A stretch of 64,000 nt of DNA from Cenococcum geophilum 1.58 (Eukaryota > Ascomycota > Dothideomycetes > Gloniales > Gloniaceae), in contig KV748186.1 in assembly GCA_001692895.1 (NCBI GenBank), positions 1 through 64,000 of the forward strand, in the 5' to 3' direction. The position numbers and the translations under genes are program-made. Shown here piece by piece: positions 45,760 to 56,450 of this stretch (positions are counted from its first letter, which is position 1; every line of letters begins with the position of its first letter). Under the pieces are notes generated by a model. That model searched no databases and was not told where the DNA came from. It worked only from the letters and a program-made list of their open reading frames with translations.

Positions 45760-47600
45760 GTAGGAAAATATATTAAAAGGGTATAAGACGAGGTAGAGAA
45801 GCAAGGAGAAATGCTAGTTATAGGTAAGATTTCCTACCTTATGCTACTCTTAAGCTGCTAACCGTTTATAGTATCGGGAAGCGATAAGCTATGAGATCGT
45901 CTATAGGACCTTATATATAGCTACTTGGATAAAAAAGTAAGGCTCCTTAAACTAGAATACTAGCCGGCGTAATTATAAGAGCCGCTTATAAGAGGCTGCG
46001 TCTAATTAGTATTTAGAGTTAATATTAGACCTCGCTTTCTTTCTTCTTATTATAGGTACCGTTAAGAGGTTGAAATTTCCTTATTAGCAATTTATCTATA
46101 ATTATAAAATTACGGAGATAAATGGGTTGTAAAGGCTAGAAACAAGATTACGGCATCTAAGAGGAAAAGGGCATACTTAGCCTAAGGATGGAGAATTCTG
46201 CAGAATTAAGGAGGAAATTTATTAGCTTAAATGGTACGCTCTTTAGTTATTATATCGTTTGCTTATTAGAGGAAATTTAATCTATCCTCCTATAATCCTA
46301 GATATATTTAAGGTCTCCTTTGCCTTTAAAAATTCTTATTTATAGCTTGCTTTAACTAAGAGCTCTCTTATTAGAAGATAAGCCCGCAACGATATTACGT
46401 GATAAGACTTATAGGGTAAACCTCTTGGCAGGAATCTGACCAATTAGATAACTTTAACCGTATAGTCAAAGTTTCTTAAAATTAGGGGGTGTAGTATAGA
46501 AATTAATATTATTAAGTAAAATTCCTAAATGAAAACGAAGGGGTTGAGAAGATGCCACTGTTGCTACTACTATTGTTATCAGAATTGTTGTTGCTTTATG
46601 CCTTTCTAATAGCCCTAAACTAAATATATTAAGCTAATAAATAAATCTAATCTATCTTATTATTTCCATTCTAATTATTATAAAACTAAGGATATCTCCG
46701 GTAATATATTTAGTTAGATCTCTAATATCTTTCTAGTCTCTTTAATACACTCTTCTAAATTCTCTACGAGCTGGATACCGAACCTGTTATAAATAATCTA
46801 CACATTGCCGCGTCTTTAGTAACCTTTAGGGCAGCAAACAACTATCTTATAACTAAGAGCATATAGACCAAGCTTAAGAAGGCTAATTGGCGATATGCTA
46901 TTCTTATTAAAGAACATTATAATAACGTTAGCGCGGTTTAAATAATTAAGCTCCTACTTAATATACTCGCGGAACTATAAATTAGAAATTTCCTATATCT
47001 AATCTTTGTACTAGTTATTATGGCGCAGGTTAAAAAAAGTAATAGAAAGATACAAGAGGGACGACGTCACCTTGGCTTACCAGTTGGTAGCAGAACCTAT
47101 ATTAATGCTGCTAGTAAGGTAAATAGACTTGCTATAAATAGGCGGACGGGCTAGTGGCTTGCAAATCGTATATACGGCAGTTTCCAAGTTAGCTAATAAC
47201 GTGCTTATAATTACGCAATATTAGTAACTAACGGATAAACGAAACCCAATCTTTGGAATAGGTAAAATAATAGAATAGTTAGTATAATAAAGCGATAGGT
47301 GACGAAGTGTCTATTAGACACAATTTAATATAAGGTATTACCCCTATTAATAACTATTATATTAAGGCGATATACTTTACTAAGCTGCTAAAGACAGCTT
47401 AAGGGTCCTAAAATGGGGACCCTACTATAAATAACTCCTCGGGGTGCCCTAAAGTAGACCCCTATAATTTAAAATTTAAGGGTTAAAATAGAAATTAGAA
47501 ATAGTAAAGGGATCTTTTACTATATATCCTATAAATCTAGTAGGTTTTAGAGTTGCAAGTTACACTCTATAGTTATTTCAACCGCAACTATATACCCTTT
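45760..47600. other. RIP-degraded DNA, nothing identified
   Basis: No motif, repeat or open frame of note. The last 150 bases precede the ferritin-like relic and contain no clear TATA box. Confidence 0.35.
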
Positions 47601-47625
47601 TACGGATATTAATGCTCTCCTTTAT

Positions 47626-48676
47626 ATGTCTTACATCGCTCTAGGGAGCTTTGCTACCGCGGCGCCCCTTTATTCTAATACTACAGCTATAGCAGGTAGT
47701 GGTCCGCCGAATAGTAGAGTACCAACCGTAATATCTACGGGTGCGATTAAAGAATTTCAATTAGCGCACTTCCTTGAAAATTTAGAGGCGTCCTTTTTTA
47801 ATACTAGCTTAACGGAAATTATAAAGTGGGGGACAAATGAATATCCTAATAATGCTATTAGTGTTGTTAGTAAGATTGCTGCTATAAGTATACTACTACT
47901 TTAAAGTCTAGAAATATTACCTAATACCCCTATAGCAAGAAGAGGTCCACCTTAAAAGCCTTATAAACTTGCTTAAGGCCTATAACGCACCATTAATTTC
48001 TCCTTATAATTACTCCTTCCTAATGAATTTAACTAAGGGGTTCTTTAAACTTACCTATTTTATAACCTTAGTAAGTATCGGAGCTACTATTAGACTTACT
48101 AAATGACTTACAGTTACTAATCCTCTGCTTTTGAGATCGGTATTATTAATACTTACTATTAAATCCCGCCACGATATATTCTTTTGTCTTATTTAGGACG
48201 AAGTACCTAATCCGGCTCTATTTAACACCGGGATTAGCGATATATAGGCGTATAATCTCGCTCTTTTATTTATTGTTCCTAGATCTTGCTTAGTTAAAGT
48301 CTTATTACTTATTTTACCGAGACTAACTATTATATAATTAACTAGCGGAGTATTTAGTAACAGCACTAATAGACTATTAGAGAGGGAGTTTATATAGAAT
48401 CCAATGCAAATGCCATTTGTTGCTGAAGAATACAAGCAACTTTTTATTAGATAGGTTAATTAGCTTAATATACTAGTATATACACCTCTAAATATTACCG
48501 CCCGTAGGAGGGGGACCGCTTATATACCATAAGAAATAAACAAAGTAGCTTTCGCTGTAGTAATAGTGTAGTAGCTTGGTAATGTTAATAATCTAACTCT
48601 TACAACAATGGCAGGGCTAGTTATTATATTACCTTCCTAGAAGAAAGTAGAAAGGTCTTATTATATCATTATATAA
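47626..48676 (+). pseudogene. Ferritin-like-domain protein relic (Rds1/LsdA-like), one intron
   Basis: From ATG 47626 a hydrophobic signal-peptide-like start ending FATAAPLYSN is followed by PTVISTGAIKEFQLAHFLEN, LEASFFNTSLTEIIKWG and SVVSKIAA. After the intron it continues with QEEVHLKSLINLLKAYNAPL, then TVTNPLLLRSVLLILTIKSR with HDIFF, DEVPNPALFNTGISDI and MQMPFVAEEYKQLFIR, ending at TAA 48674-48676, about 330 residues. The paired QEEVH and E/KSRHD motifs match the iron-site helices of the fungal ferritin-2-like family (secreted, stress or sexual-development associated). RIP-type stops occur after the intron, and E of ESRHD reads K. The first 86 codons remain open. Confidence 0.7.
47884..47935 (+). 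other. Intron of the ferritin-like relic with mutated donor
   Basis: Protein similarity breaks between GCT GCT (47878-47883) and CAA GAA GAG (from 47936). The 52 bases between end in TATAG, contain CTAAT as branch site at about 47921, and begin ATAAGT where GTAAGT is expected. The donor G has become A, the RIP product on the opposite strand. Confidence 0.65.
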
Positions 48677-50050
48677 AGTTTAGGTTTTTTTATTTTTCTA
48701 ATATTTTGACATTTAAACTATAGAATAGGTAAAGTAGTAAGATTCTTGCTATATAGGTGTGATGAATATAAAACTTTCTTCTTACTTATCCGCTACGGTT
48801 TTGTAAAGAGTATAAATAGCAAGGCTTAGTTCGTTTAATCATTACGTTAAAGTTAATAGCACTTTCTTATGCCACCATTAAGGAAACTTATTGTATAATT
48901 TGTTATAAAATATTTTTATTATTTTAAAGTGTCTTAGTTAGTATATAATAAAAGTCTAAAGGCTTATTAAAAATTCTAGTGACTTTAAAAAGAGCGTAAC
49001 TTAGTTTAGTAGAGTTGGTGATTATAAGGCAACGATTAAATAAACCAGGCCTTATAGGTTGTTAATAGACGGGACAGTTTAGCCAGGCGGCTTACTATAC
49101 AGTAGCTCGTCTTCGTTAAGAGTTGGTAATTAGTAATGGAAATAGGTAATAAGATATTTAATAAGACATTCGATAAGATATACGATTATAAGTAGTGGGG
49201 TAGTAAGATATAGGGTTTTAGTCTTAAAGATAGTAGTAAGGTGGTGGTAAGGAAATCCAATTTAGTTTAACAGAGGTATATATATACATTTAGGGCTTAA
49301 TAACTTTTTTTCTTAAATTAGGGACAACTGTATATTTATAGCAGGTAAGAATATATATAGGATTAGTATTTCACCACTAACTAATAATATTTATAAATAA
49401 GCTGTCCGTTACTAGGCTTGCTGCAAAACTATACTAGGACTAACTTTAAGGCTTCTATCGCGTATAGCGCGCTTTTGACAACGCAAATATATATAGAGAG
49501 TAAGTAGTATAATAATAAATACAGTACCGGCGATTACTATACTCGCAACTCCCCCGCCTTTTAGAGGTTTAGAAGATAAGTATTTAGAAGCTTCTTGTCC
49601 TCTTATAAGAATATTATACCTACTTTTTATTTAGAATACACTTCTGTATTATAGGGCTTAACCTACTCTAAACTTTAGAACATAGTTTTATATATTTAAA
49701 TTGCTTTCTTTTAAAAGGCTAGGAATATTTTATATATAAACTCTAAAACAGGGCTAGAACTTAAAGAGACTAATTAAAAAAAACGATATATTTATATCTA
49801 GCCACGCTACCTTTACCCCTAATAGCTAAAAATAGGGGACCTAGAAATAGGCTCTATAGGTTTAAACACTATATTAACTAATAAGTAGACTAGTTTCAGG
49901 TCCGTATAGAACCTAATTATAGTCCTTAGTTCTGGCGACTATTGGAATTATTCCTATACTAGATCTCTAAACATTAGGTAGTAGTTAAACTAAATTCTTC
50001 TCCCCCCCTTGTCGAACTAAATCGGATTTCCTTACCACTATTATATTACT
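48677..50050. other. RIP-degraded DNA with dispersed-repeat fragment
   Basis: About 49150-49270 resembles 15095-15235 (direct) and 50010-50110 (inverse). No gene was read. Confidence 0.35.
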
Positions 50051-50053
50051 ATC

Positions 50054-50246
50054 TGTCGACCCAGATCGTATTTACGTACTTTGTCTTAGTTATCTCTTAA
50101 CTTATAACCAAATGTCTTATTAAATGTCTTATTACCTATTTCTATTACCTATTTAAATTAATTGCCTAGACCTACTTAATATATATAGGAGCTTCTAAAG
50201 CCCTTTTTAATAGACAGAGTCCTGATCCTTAATTGTCTATTTAACA
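50054..50246 (+). repeat. LTR-like sequence TGTCGACC...TTAACA
   Basis: Ends and internal blocks (ATATATATAGGAG box, TTTAATAGACAGAGTCCTGA) follow the same order as the LTRs at 33908, 36291 and 36522. No target duplication is visible. Confidence 0.5.
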
Positions 50247-50340
50247 CTCCTTTATACCCAAGACAGGCCACCCAATTCTGCTTATAAATACGGTAGTTAT
50301 GCCTAAAAAGCCCTAAACACCTAATAACAGACTCCCTTAA

Positions 50341-50417
50341 GCGGGAGAAATTCCGTAATATAAGGAGCAGCATCACTGCTAGTAAATTGATCTTAATCAG
50401 CTAGTCCTATAATCTTA
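50341..50417 (+). repeat. 77-bp direct repeat, first copy
   Basis: GGGAGAAATTCCGTAATATA through CTAGTCCTATAATCTTA matches 52480-52556 with only transitions. Similarity starts and stops abruptly on both sides. Confidence 0.75.
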
Positions 50418-50469
50418 TTTGCCCTCTTATAGATAGTTAGTACTAATCTCCTAAATCTTAACGTCCCTC

Positions 50470-51010
50470 TATAGGTGGGGGAAAACCACCTATGCCAGAA
50501 AATATAAGGGGTACTTTAACTTTAAGCGACTATAAATCTGCGTATACGTTAAGCTTCTCTAGAATCCTATATAAATAGTGTGCTATAGCTACTCTTTAAT
50601 ATTTCGAGCCTCTCTTACCTAAAAATTATATTTATATTATCGCCTTCTCACCTAATTTATAGAGAGCCTCCTCTTTAGTATAATAGAGTTCCTTCCCTAT
50701 AGCGCCACCGTTAAGCTCTTACCACTCTATAAAACTTATAAACGATGTTATCTTAGTCTTAGAGCCTCACTACGATACTAAGAAGTTATTATTAGCCTTA
50801 GGTCTGCTATCGGGCGCAAATTTATATAAGGTTGCCACCCTAGTTGGTACTTCCGATTAAAGTAATTACTAATCCTAGCTAGAGCGAAACAACCCCGCAC
50901 GTCCTATATAATTATTACTGTGTAATTTACTTATATTATTTAGTAAGCTAAGCTTATAGCTTTAATACCTATAGCTATGTAGATAACAACGATAATCTAA
51001 GTAATTAGCT
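50470..51010 (+). repeat. 540-bp repeat, inverted partner of 33190-33790
   Basis: See 33190-33790. Here the sequence begins near GGTGGGGGAAAACC and ends near TAGCTATGTAGATAACAAC. The two copies are 17 kb apart in opposite orientation. Confidence 0.7.
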
Positions 51011-52479
51011 AAGAATGTTGCGAAAGCATTCTTTTAAAGGCGATGAATTTAAAACAACTACCTCTGGCTGTTATATCCGCCTTTACCTACGCTCTATAAT
51101 GTTGTAATTAAGGAAGGTAACAACGCTACTAATCCTACTCTAGATTGTACCCCAGTTGCAAACATATATACGCGACTTAGATCCTCATTAAGTTACCTCT
51201 TTCTATTAGCCTTAGAAGAGAACAGCAGATTTTATTTCGCGAAATATATATTATGTTAATTAATATAATTAATAAACCACGGTCACGAGGTAGGATATTG
51301 TCTCAAATAATGCTTAGGAGGAGGAGGCAATTAAAACAGCAAGTAAAATCTTTAACTTATTAGAAGTCCTTCGCCTAGACTATATACACTATGCCTTTAT
51401 ATCTATAATATACTCGTAATCTTAAATTCAAGCAGTACTAGGAGCTCGGCAAGCGAGCCTTCCGTTATCACGTATAAATACGCCATATCCGTCCTCTTCC
51501 GTTATGCTATCTATCTTCTCCGTTAGTTTTATGGAGCATATAGACATTTTACACTTCTACTTACTAAGATTAATAGTAGATATTCAAAATATATTGTGAG
51601 CACCCGTTATATAATTGCAAGTTAATTCCAATATATTACTTTTTAAGGTATAGTCTGAACAGGAGCTAAAGGCACCGCCGCTGCCCTATATTAGCACGTA
51701 CTTCTACTTTACTTCTTCTCTTACTTCCCCTTAAGTGTCCCCTCTTAAGTAGTGGATTGGAGGACTTACTTAAACAAATACCCCATATTCCCTATAGCAT
51801 TTATAATGCAATAATCTAAATTCATGCTTGAAAACGCATCTAAGCCATTAACCGATAGGCACGTGGCGCTAAATATATTACCCTTAAAGCTAAAATCGAT
51901 GCAATCGCGGTCTAGGCCTAGGAGGTAGAGGCCAGCTAAGTTAGTATCTTAACGCCGTGTAAGGGTTAGGGTAATAGGGGATAAGGAGATAAGTTAAGAG
52001 GTAACGCCGAAAAGGAGAGCGGAGCTAAAAGTTTGTAAGGGATATATTGCTAGGATTGTAAATACGTTATAGGATAGAAGGTAGTAAATCTTAGTTTTAC
52101 GTGTTTTTTTTTTTAGGGGGGGGGGGATTTTATATAATTACTAATAAGTTAAAAACGGACATCCTTTTATACTCGCTTAATTATTATTTAAGTATCTATT
52201 TATAGATAGGATATAGGGATTAAATAATAGGAAGGACAACTAATTCTAAGCATAGCTATAAAATATATCTTAAAATGGAGAAGCATCTTAGAGATACTAA
52301 GGGGGCTAAATATAGTCCCCTTAACGTAAATAGCAACAGGGAAACATCTTTAATTATATTAGTTCCGCGGTCTCGTCCAGCTTACGTAGCCTATTAATGC
52401 CCATAGAGTAACCCAATCAGGACGCTTAGCCGCATTAGCTACTATATATAAGATAACGGCAATTGCAAATGCCGATAGA
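51011..52479. other. RIP-degraded DNA, nothing identified
   Basis: The only distinctive feature is a T-run followed by a G-run (T13 A G10 approximately) at about 52106-52130. No gene was read. Confidence 0.35.
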
Positions 52480-52556
52480 GTGGGAGAAATTTCGTAATAT
52501 AAGGAGCAGTATTACTACTAATAAATTAATCTTAATTAGCTAGTCCTATAATCTTA
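52480..52556 (+). repeat. 77-bp direct repeat, second copy
   Basis: Partner of 50341-50417. Confidence 0.75.
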
Positions 52557-52899
52557 AGATAACCTACAAAGCTAGGGTTTGTTTGCTTAAGTAAATTAGG
52601 GGCTAGTTCTACTTTCCTTCCGGCTAAATTTCACTTTAGGTAACCAATTATTGTCTAGCCTAGGTGTAAGTTACCTATACTACTCCGTAGGAGGACAGTA
52701 AAGTATACTTTAATCTTTTAGGCTATAGGGCTTAACTTAAATTGCTAGTAGAAGCGTTGGCGGCTAGATATTGTATTAAGGAACGAATTAACGCTTTCAC
52801 TTGTTAACGCCGGTTGTACTCCCAGTTCTTAATTAAAGTTTTTTTTATAAATAGCTATCACAATCTCTAAATACGACCTTTAGCACCCCTAATTTCCGC

Positions 52900-53590
52900 C
52901 TCTATTGCCTATCCTTCGTTCTTACAATATATTCTTAAATAACAGCCGGTATAAGAGCAGTTAGTAGTGTTATTATAATAGTATAGCAGAGAGCTCCTAA
53001 ACATAATCTACTTACCTTACCTTTCTCTATCTTAATCTCAGATAACAGTTCCTTAATCTTTAACTAAAAAATATACAAAACAATAGTAGGTATAAAGAGA
53101 GGGATATAATATACCATACCTAATACTAAATAAATTACTACCCTCGATCGAACGCTAAGCCTTAGAAGAATGGCCGCGATATAAAATAAGCGGCCGAATA
53201 TTAAATAGAATAATATAGTGGCTAAGATAAGCATTAAAACTAGCCCTATAATTAAGCAGTCCTAAATATATACAGAAGTGACTTTCGTTAAAATCCCTTC
53301 TAGAGATTAAAGGTCATTAAATTAGTCTCTAAAAAAGCTTTTAACCTCTTCTAGTACTATATTAGAGAGAGTTAATAGCAAGTCATTATATATTATATTA
53401 TAAGTAAATCTAACACAGAATTGTTTCGTACCTAGTAAGCAATTTTTAGGAATTAATTCCTTAATAGCTTTAGGAATGGCTATAGCCGCGGCGTTTGCGG
53501 CGCTTTATACTTAGCTAATAGCACTAAAGATAGCCGTCGCAATGCTATTGGCAACACTTACAACTTTAGTCTAAAAAGATTAAAGGATAT
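52900..53590 (-). pseudogene. Membrane-protein relic, unknown family
   Basis: The minus strand, with RIP-type stops, reads an Ala-rich amphipathic part (ATAIFSAI, AIAIPKAIKELIPKNCLLGT) and an ectodomain-like part KQFCVRFTYNIIYNDLLLTL, followed by strongly hydrophobic segments DCLIIGLVLMLILATILFYL, SRVVIYLVLGMVYYIPLFIP and a third ALCYTIIITLLTALIPAVI. Two basic loops separate the segments (LLRLSVRSR, KIKELLSEIKIEKGK). A multi-pass membrane protein with an outer Cys-containing region is the best description; the family is unknown. Confidence 0.45.
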
Positions 53591-54800
53591 CTCGCTCTGG
53601 AAGGGCGCGTGGTATAATAAAGGAATTATCTAAAGGTTTAATAGTAAAATTAAACTAAATTTAAGAACCTATTAGTTAAAGCCACTCGTATAAATCCAGA
53701 TAGAGAGTAGTGTCTTATGCTTAAGGTTGTAATACCCGCCTTTATATTGCTTTCCTTATATAGTACCTATAGCGCTAGACCTATATAATAGATAGCGGCA
53801 AGTATAAAGGTAACTAAGATACTTCGCTTTAGCCACGTTCTTCCCTTTGCTATAGTAAGAGGATAATAAACTTTAAGAGAATGCTTTAAAACTAGTTGTG
53901 TTAAAATAAGAATAGGCCAGTTTCTATATAATAATACTTATATAAGAACTTCAAGTCCTAAAAATGGTCCTAAGCGATATAAAAATAGCTAACCTATAGC
54001 GATGTAACGGGGGCCTAGAATTAGGCCCTTTCTATTTTTTTATAAATTAATATTATTAGATAATTTTATAAAATCTATGCTAGAAATATATATATATTAT
54101 ACTATCTCATCTCCTTATTAACTAATAATATCTCTAATTATTAGTATATGCATTTTCATTATTATTAAACGCCTACTATAGGCTATAGCCTTTACTAGGT
54201 CTTAACTTATATTCCAGAACCGTTTAAAAACCCATATCTATTGTTTTTCTTATTGGGTTTTTAATTAGGCCTATAAACAACAACTAATGGAATTAAGTGC
54301 CTTAACCTAAGAACCTCCACCGTAATACTTAATGCTTAATAGCAGGAATGACGCAGACGGCGTATTCTTAAACATTACTATACGTCTACATAATGATATC
54401 GATTTAGGTAGCGAGTCATTAGCGTTACCACACGATGACGGCAGTTCTGAGGAGAGAGTTTTGCTTAGGTTGTTAAGCCCTAGGAAGTACTTACTTAAGT
54501 AAAGCGTTAATAGCTAAAAATCTTTGTAAATTATAACTACTTACTAGTCTAAAGTTAAGGATATATCTCTTTTTTAAGTTAGAGCGTAAAGCCTGACGCC
54601 TAATCACTCGTTATATTTTTAAAGCAGTTCCTATGCTTAGTGTAACTAGGACAGAGAAAAGAACGCTTTTTTTTCTATACTCTTTCATTCCCACTTTATA
54701 TACTTGCTCGCTCGCTTACTCACTTTTATAACCTTTTAGATGTCTCTTGTTCTTATAGCGAATTTTATATACTTAAATTTTTTATCTAAATTACTAGCTT
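53591..54800. other. RIP-degraded DNA
   Basis: The membrane-protein frame may extend to about 53740. A short less-mutated patch at 54335-54470 (ATGACGCAGACGGCG, ACCACACGATGACGGCAGTT) has no match in the window and no reading frame of note. Confidence 0.3.
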
Positions 54801-54809
54801 AGATTGGGG

Positions 54810-55535
54810 ATTTAACTTAACGAAAGACCTTATAACCTCCTAGAGGCGCTTAGGTCTTTAACTCCTCTAATAGGAGCCCGATTAAATTAAGCCCTTAAAT
54901 ATACTTTATTACGCTGTCTTAAGCCTCCTATTAAAGTTACTAGTTAGTATTCCTAAGCTAACTTACTTCTTCCTCTGCCTACTACCTAAGCTCTATCTCT
55001 ATAGATATCTCGTCTCTTAATTTACTTAACTCTTAAGCTAACCTAGCATTTTCCGTTTATAGCTCGTTAATTTTTGCACTAAAGCTAACCTCTAGGTAGT
55101 TTAGCGTCTATAAGAAGTTAGGAAACCTAACAATTTAAGATATCTTATATATATTTACTAATATTATAACGCCTTGCGCTTTTGCAGAGTTTATCTTTAC
55201 GGTAGCTATAACCTATACGGCCTTAAACGTTATGCCAACTCCTTTATATAATTCCTTATAAGCACCAATGGAATAATCGCTTATATTTTTTAAAAAAATT
55301 CTTAAGAATAGTTCCTCCTTTTCTAGCAGCACTCTCTAAATATAAGGATCGTCTGGGCCAGGAATAAGACGGACTTATAACAGCTCTATTACAATTCCCA
55401 ACTTACTCCCTATAGAAGCGTTAGTTATAATTAAATAGAGCTTACTCAGTCTTACCTATGTGTTTTAATAATTGCTCTTAGTACTTATTCCTCCACTTTC
55501 CGCGTTTAATATTGCTCGATCGTATTAGAGCCATT
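54810..55535 (-). pseudogene. Coiled-coil protein relic, unknown family
   Basis: The minus strand gives a continuous frame: YDRAILNAESGGISTKSN, SKLYLIITNASIGSKLGIVI, VRLIPGPDDPYI, RVLLEKEELFLRIFLKNISD, YKELYKGVGITFKAV, KINSAKAQGVIILVNIYKIS and a heptad-like tail with ELSKLRDEISIEIEL. Stops are TAA/TAG at Gln-like sites. Typical helical spacing suggests a regulatory or structural protein, unrecognised. Confidence 0.4.
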
Positions 55536-56289
55536 TTAGTTTATACCTCTATAATCCGCGAAAAAACGAATAAAAGATTTATTTATTTATTTAAACCAAG
55601 TAATATAAGGCTGCTTAGCTTGGTATAAAAACAATATAGGTTCTAATAGGATGCAATTTAGGGCCCTAGAACTAGTCCTAGGATACCTATTTTAAATAGG
55701 GTACCTTTTCTAGGAACCTTCTATTTATAGCATAACTAAGATACACTATAGGAAAGACGATAGCGTAACATTTTTAAGAGGCAAGTAGTAGTAATACTAA
55801 AATTAGCGTAGGTCCATATTACTGCATTAATTCTTATTACTTAGAATTCAAGAACTCTAGTCTATATAGTGGGGACATAATTAGAGGCGTAAATCTCTAT
55901 TAGTAAACTATAACTATAACTATTAAAGGCATTCTTAAAGTATCTATTAGTATTACTTCCGGTAATATATATTGCTATTGCAATAGTATAGGGGTAGTAA
56001 CTGATTTAATTAATGCTTATTAATTCTCCTATTCTATAGGTGGAATTTAATAGATTTCCTAAGCTTGCTTAGCTTATATAACTAACCCAATTAGTTATAG
56101 ATAACCTTGTTTAGACAGTATCCTTAACAAAGTTAAAAGTTAAAGGAAAAGGGGAAAAAATCATAATAGAAAATAGTGCCTAATGTGTCCGTCTAATTAT
56201 GGAGTTATAGGCTCGACCTTAAACCCAGTAGGGAGTAAGAGTAGTAATTAAACGATAATCTCTTAGACCCCGGCCACGGTCATTTTAAG

Positions 56290-56450
56290 ACGCTAAGGCG
56301 CTTCTGGGCTTTAAAGGCCTTAATTAGATTATTATATATATCTGTCTTATCTTCCTAAGTGTTTTCGCTGTTAGGATACCCTTTCTACTTAACTAGATAC
56401 TGGACTTTCCTACGTCTACCAACTCGGCGGAGGCGCTTTTTAACTAGCCG
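56290..56450 (-). other. Chromodomain coding segment of the DUF3435 fusion
   Basis: KRLVKKRLRRVGRRRKVQYL, then VK, a TAG for Trp, KGYPNSENT, a TAG for Trp and EDKTDIYNNLIKAF. The spacing YLVKWKGYP.SENTWE is the hallmark of chromodomains, which bind methylated histone H3 tails and target chromoviral integrases to heterochromatin. Copy A has a deletion covering this segment. Confidence 0.8.

Noticed and set aside
48193-48435. 80-codon minus-strand frame
   Set aside because: It is a shadow of exon 2 of the ferritin-like relic, whose plus-strand motifs are clear.
50176-50376. 66-codon minus-strand frame
   Set aside because: It overlaps LTR-like sequence and the edge of a 77-bp direct repeat; no protein features.
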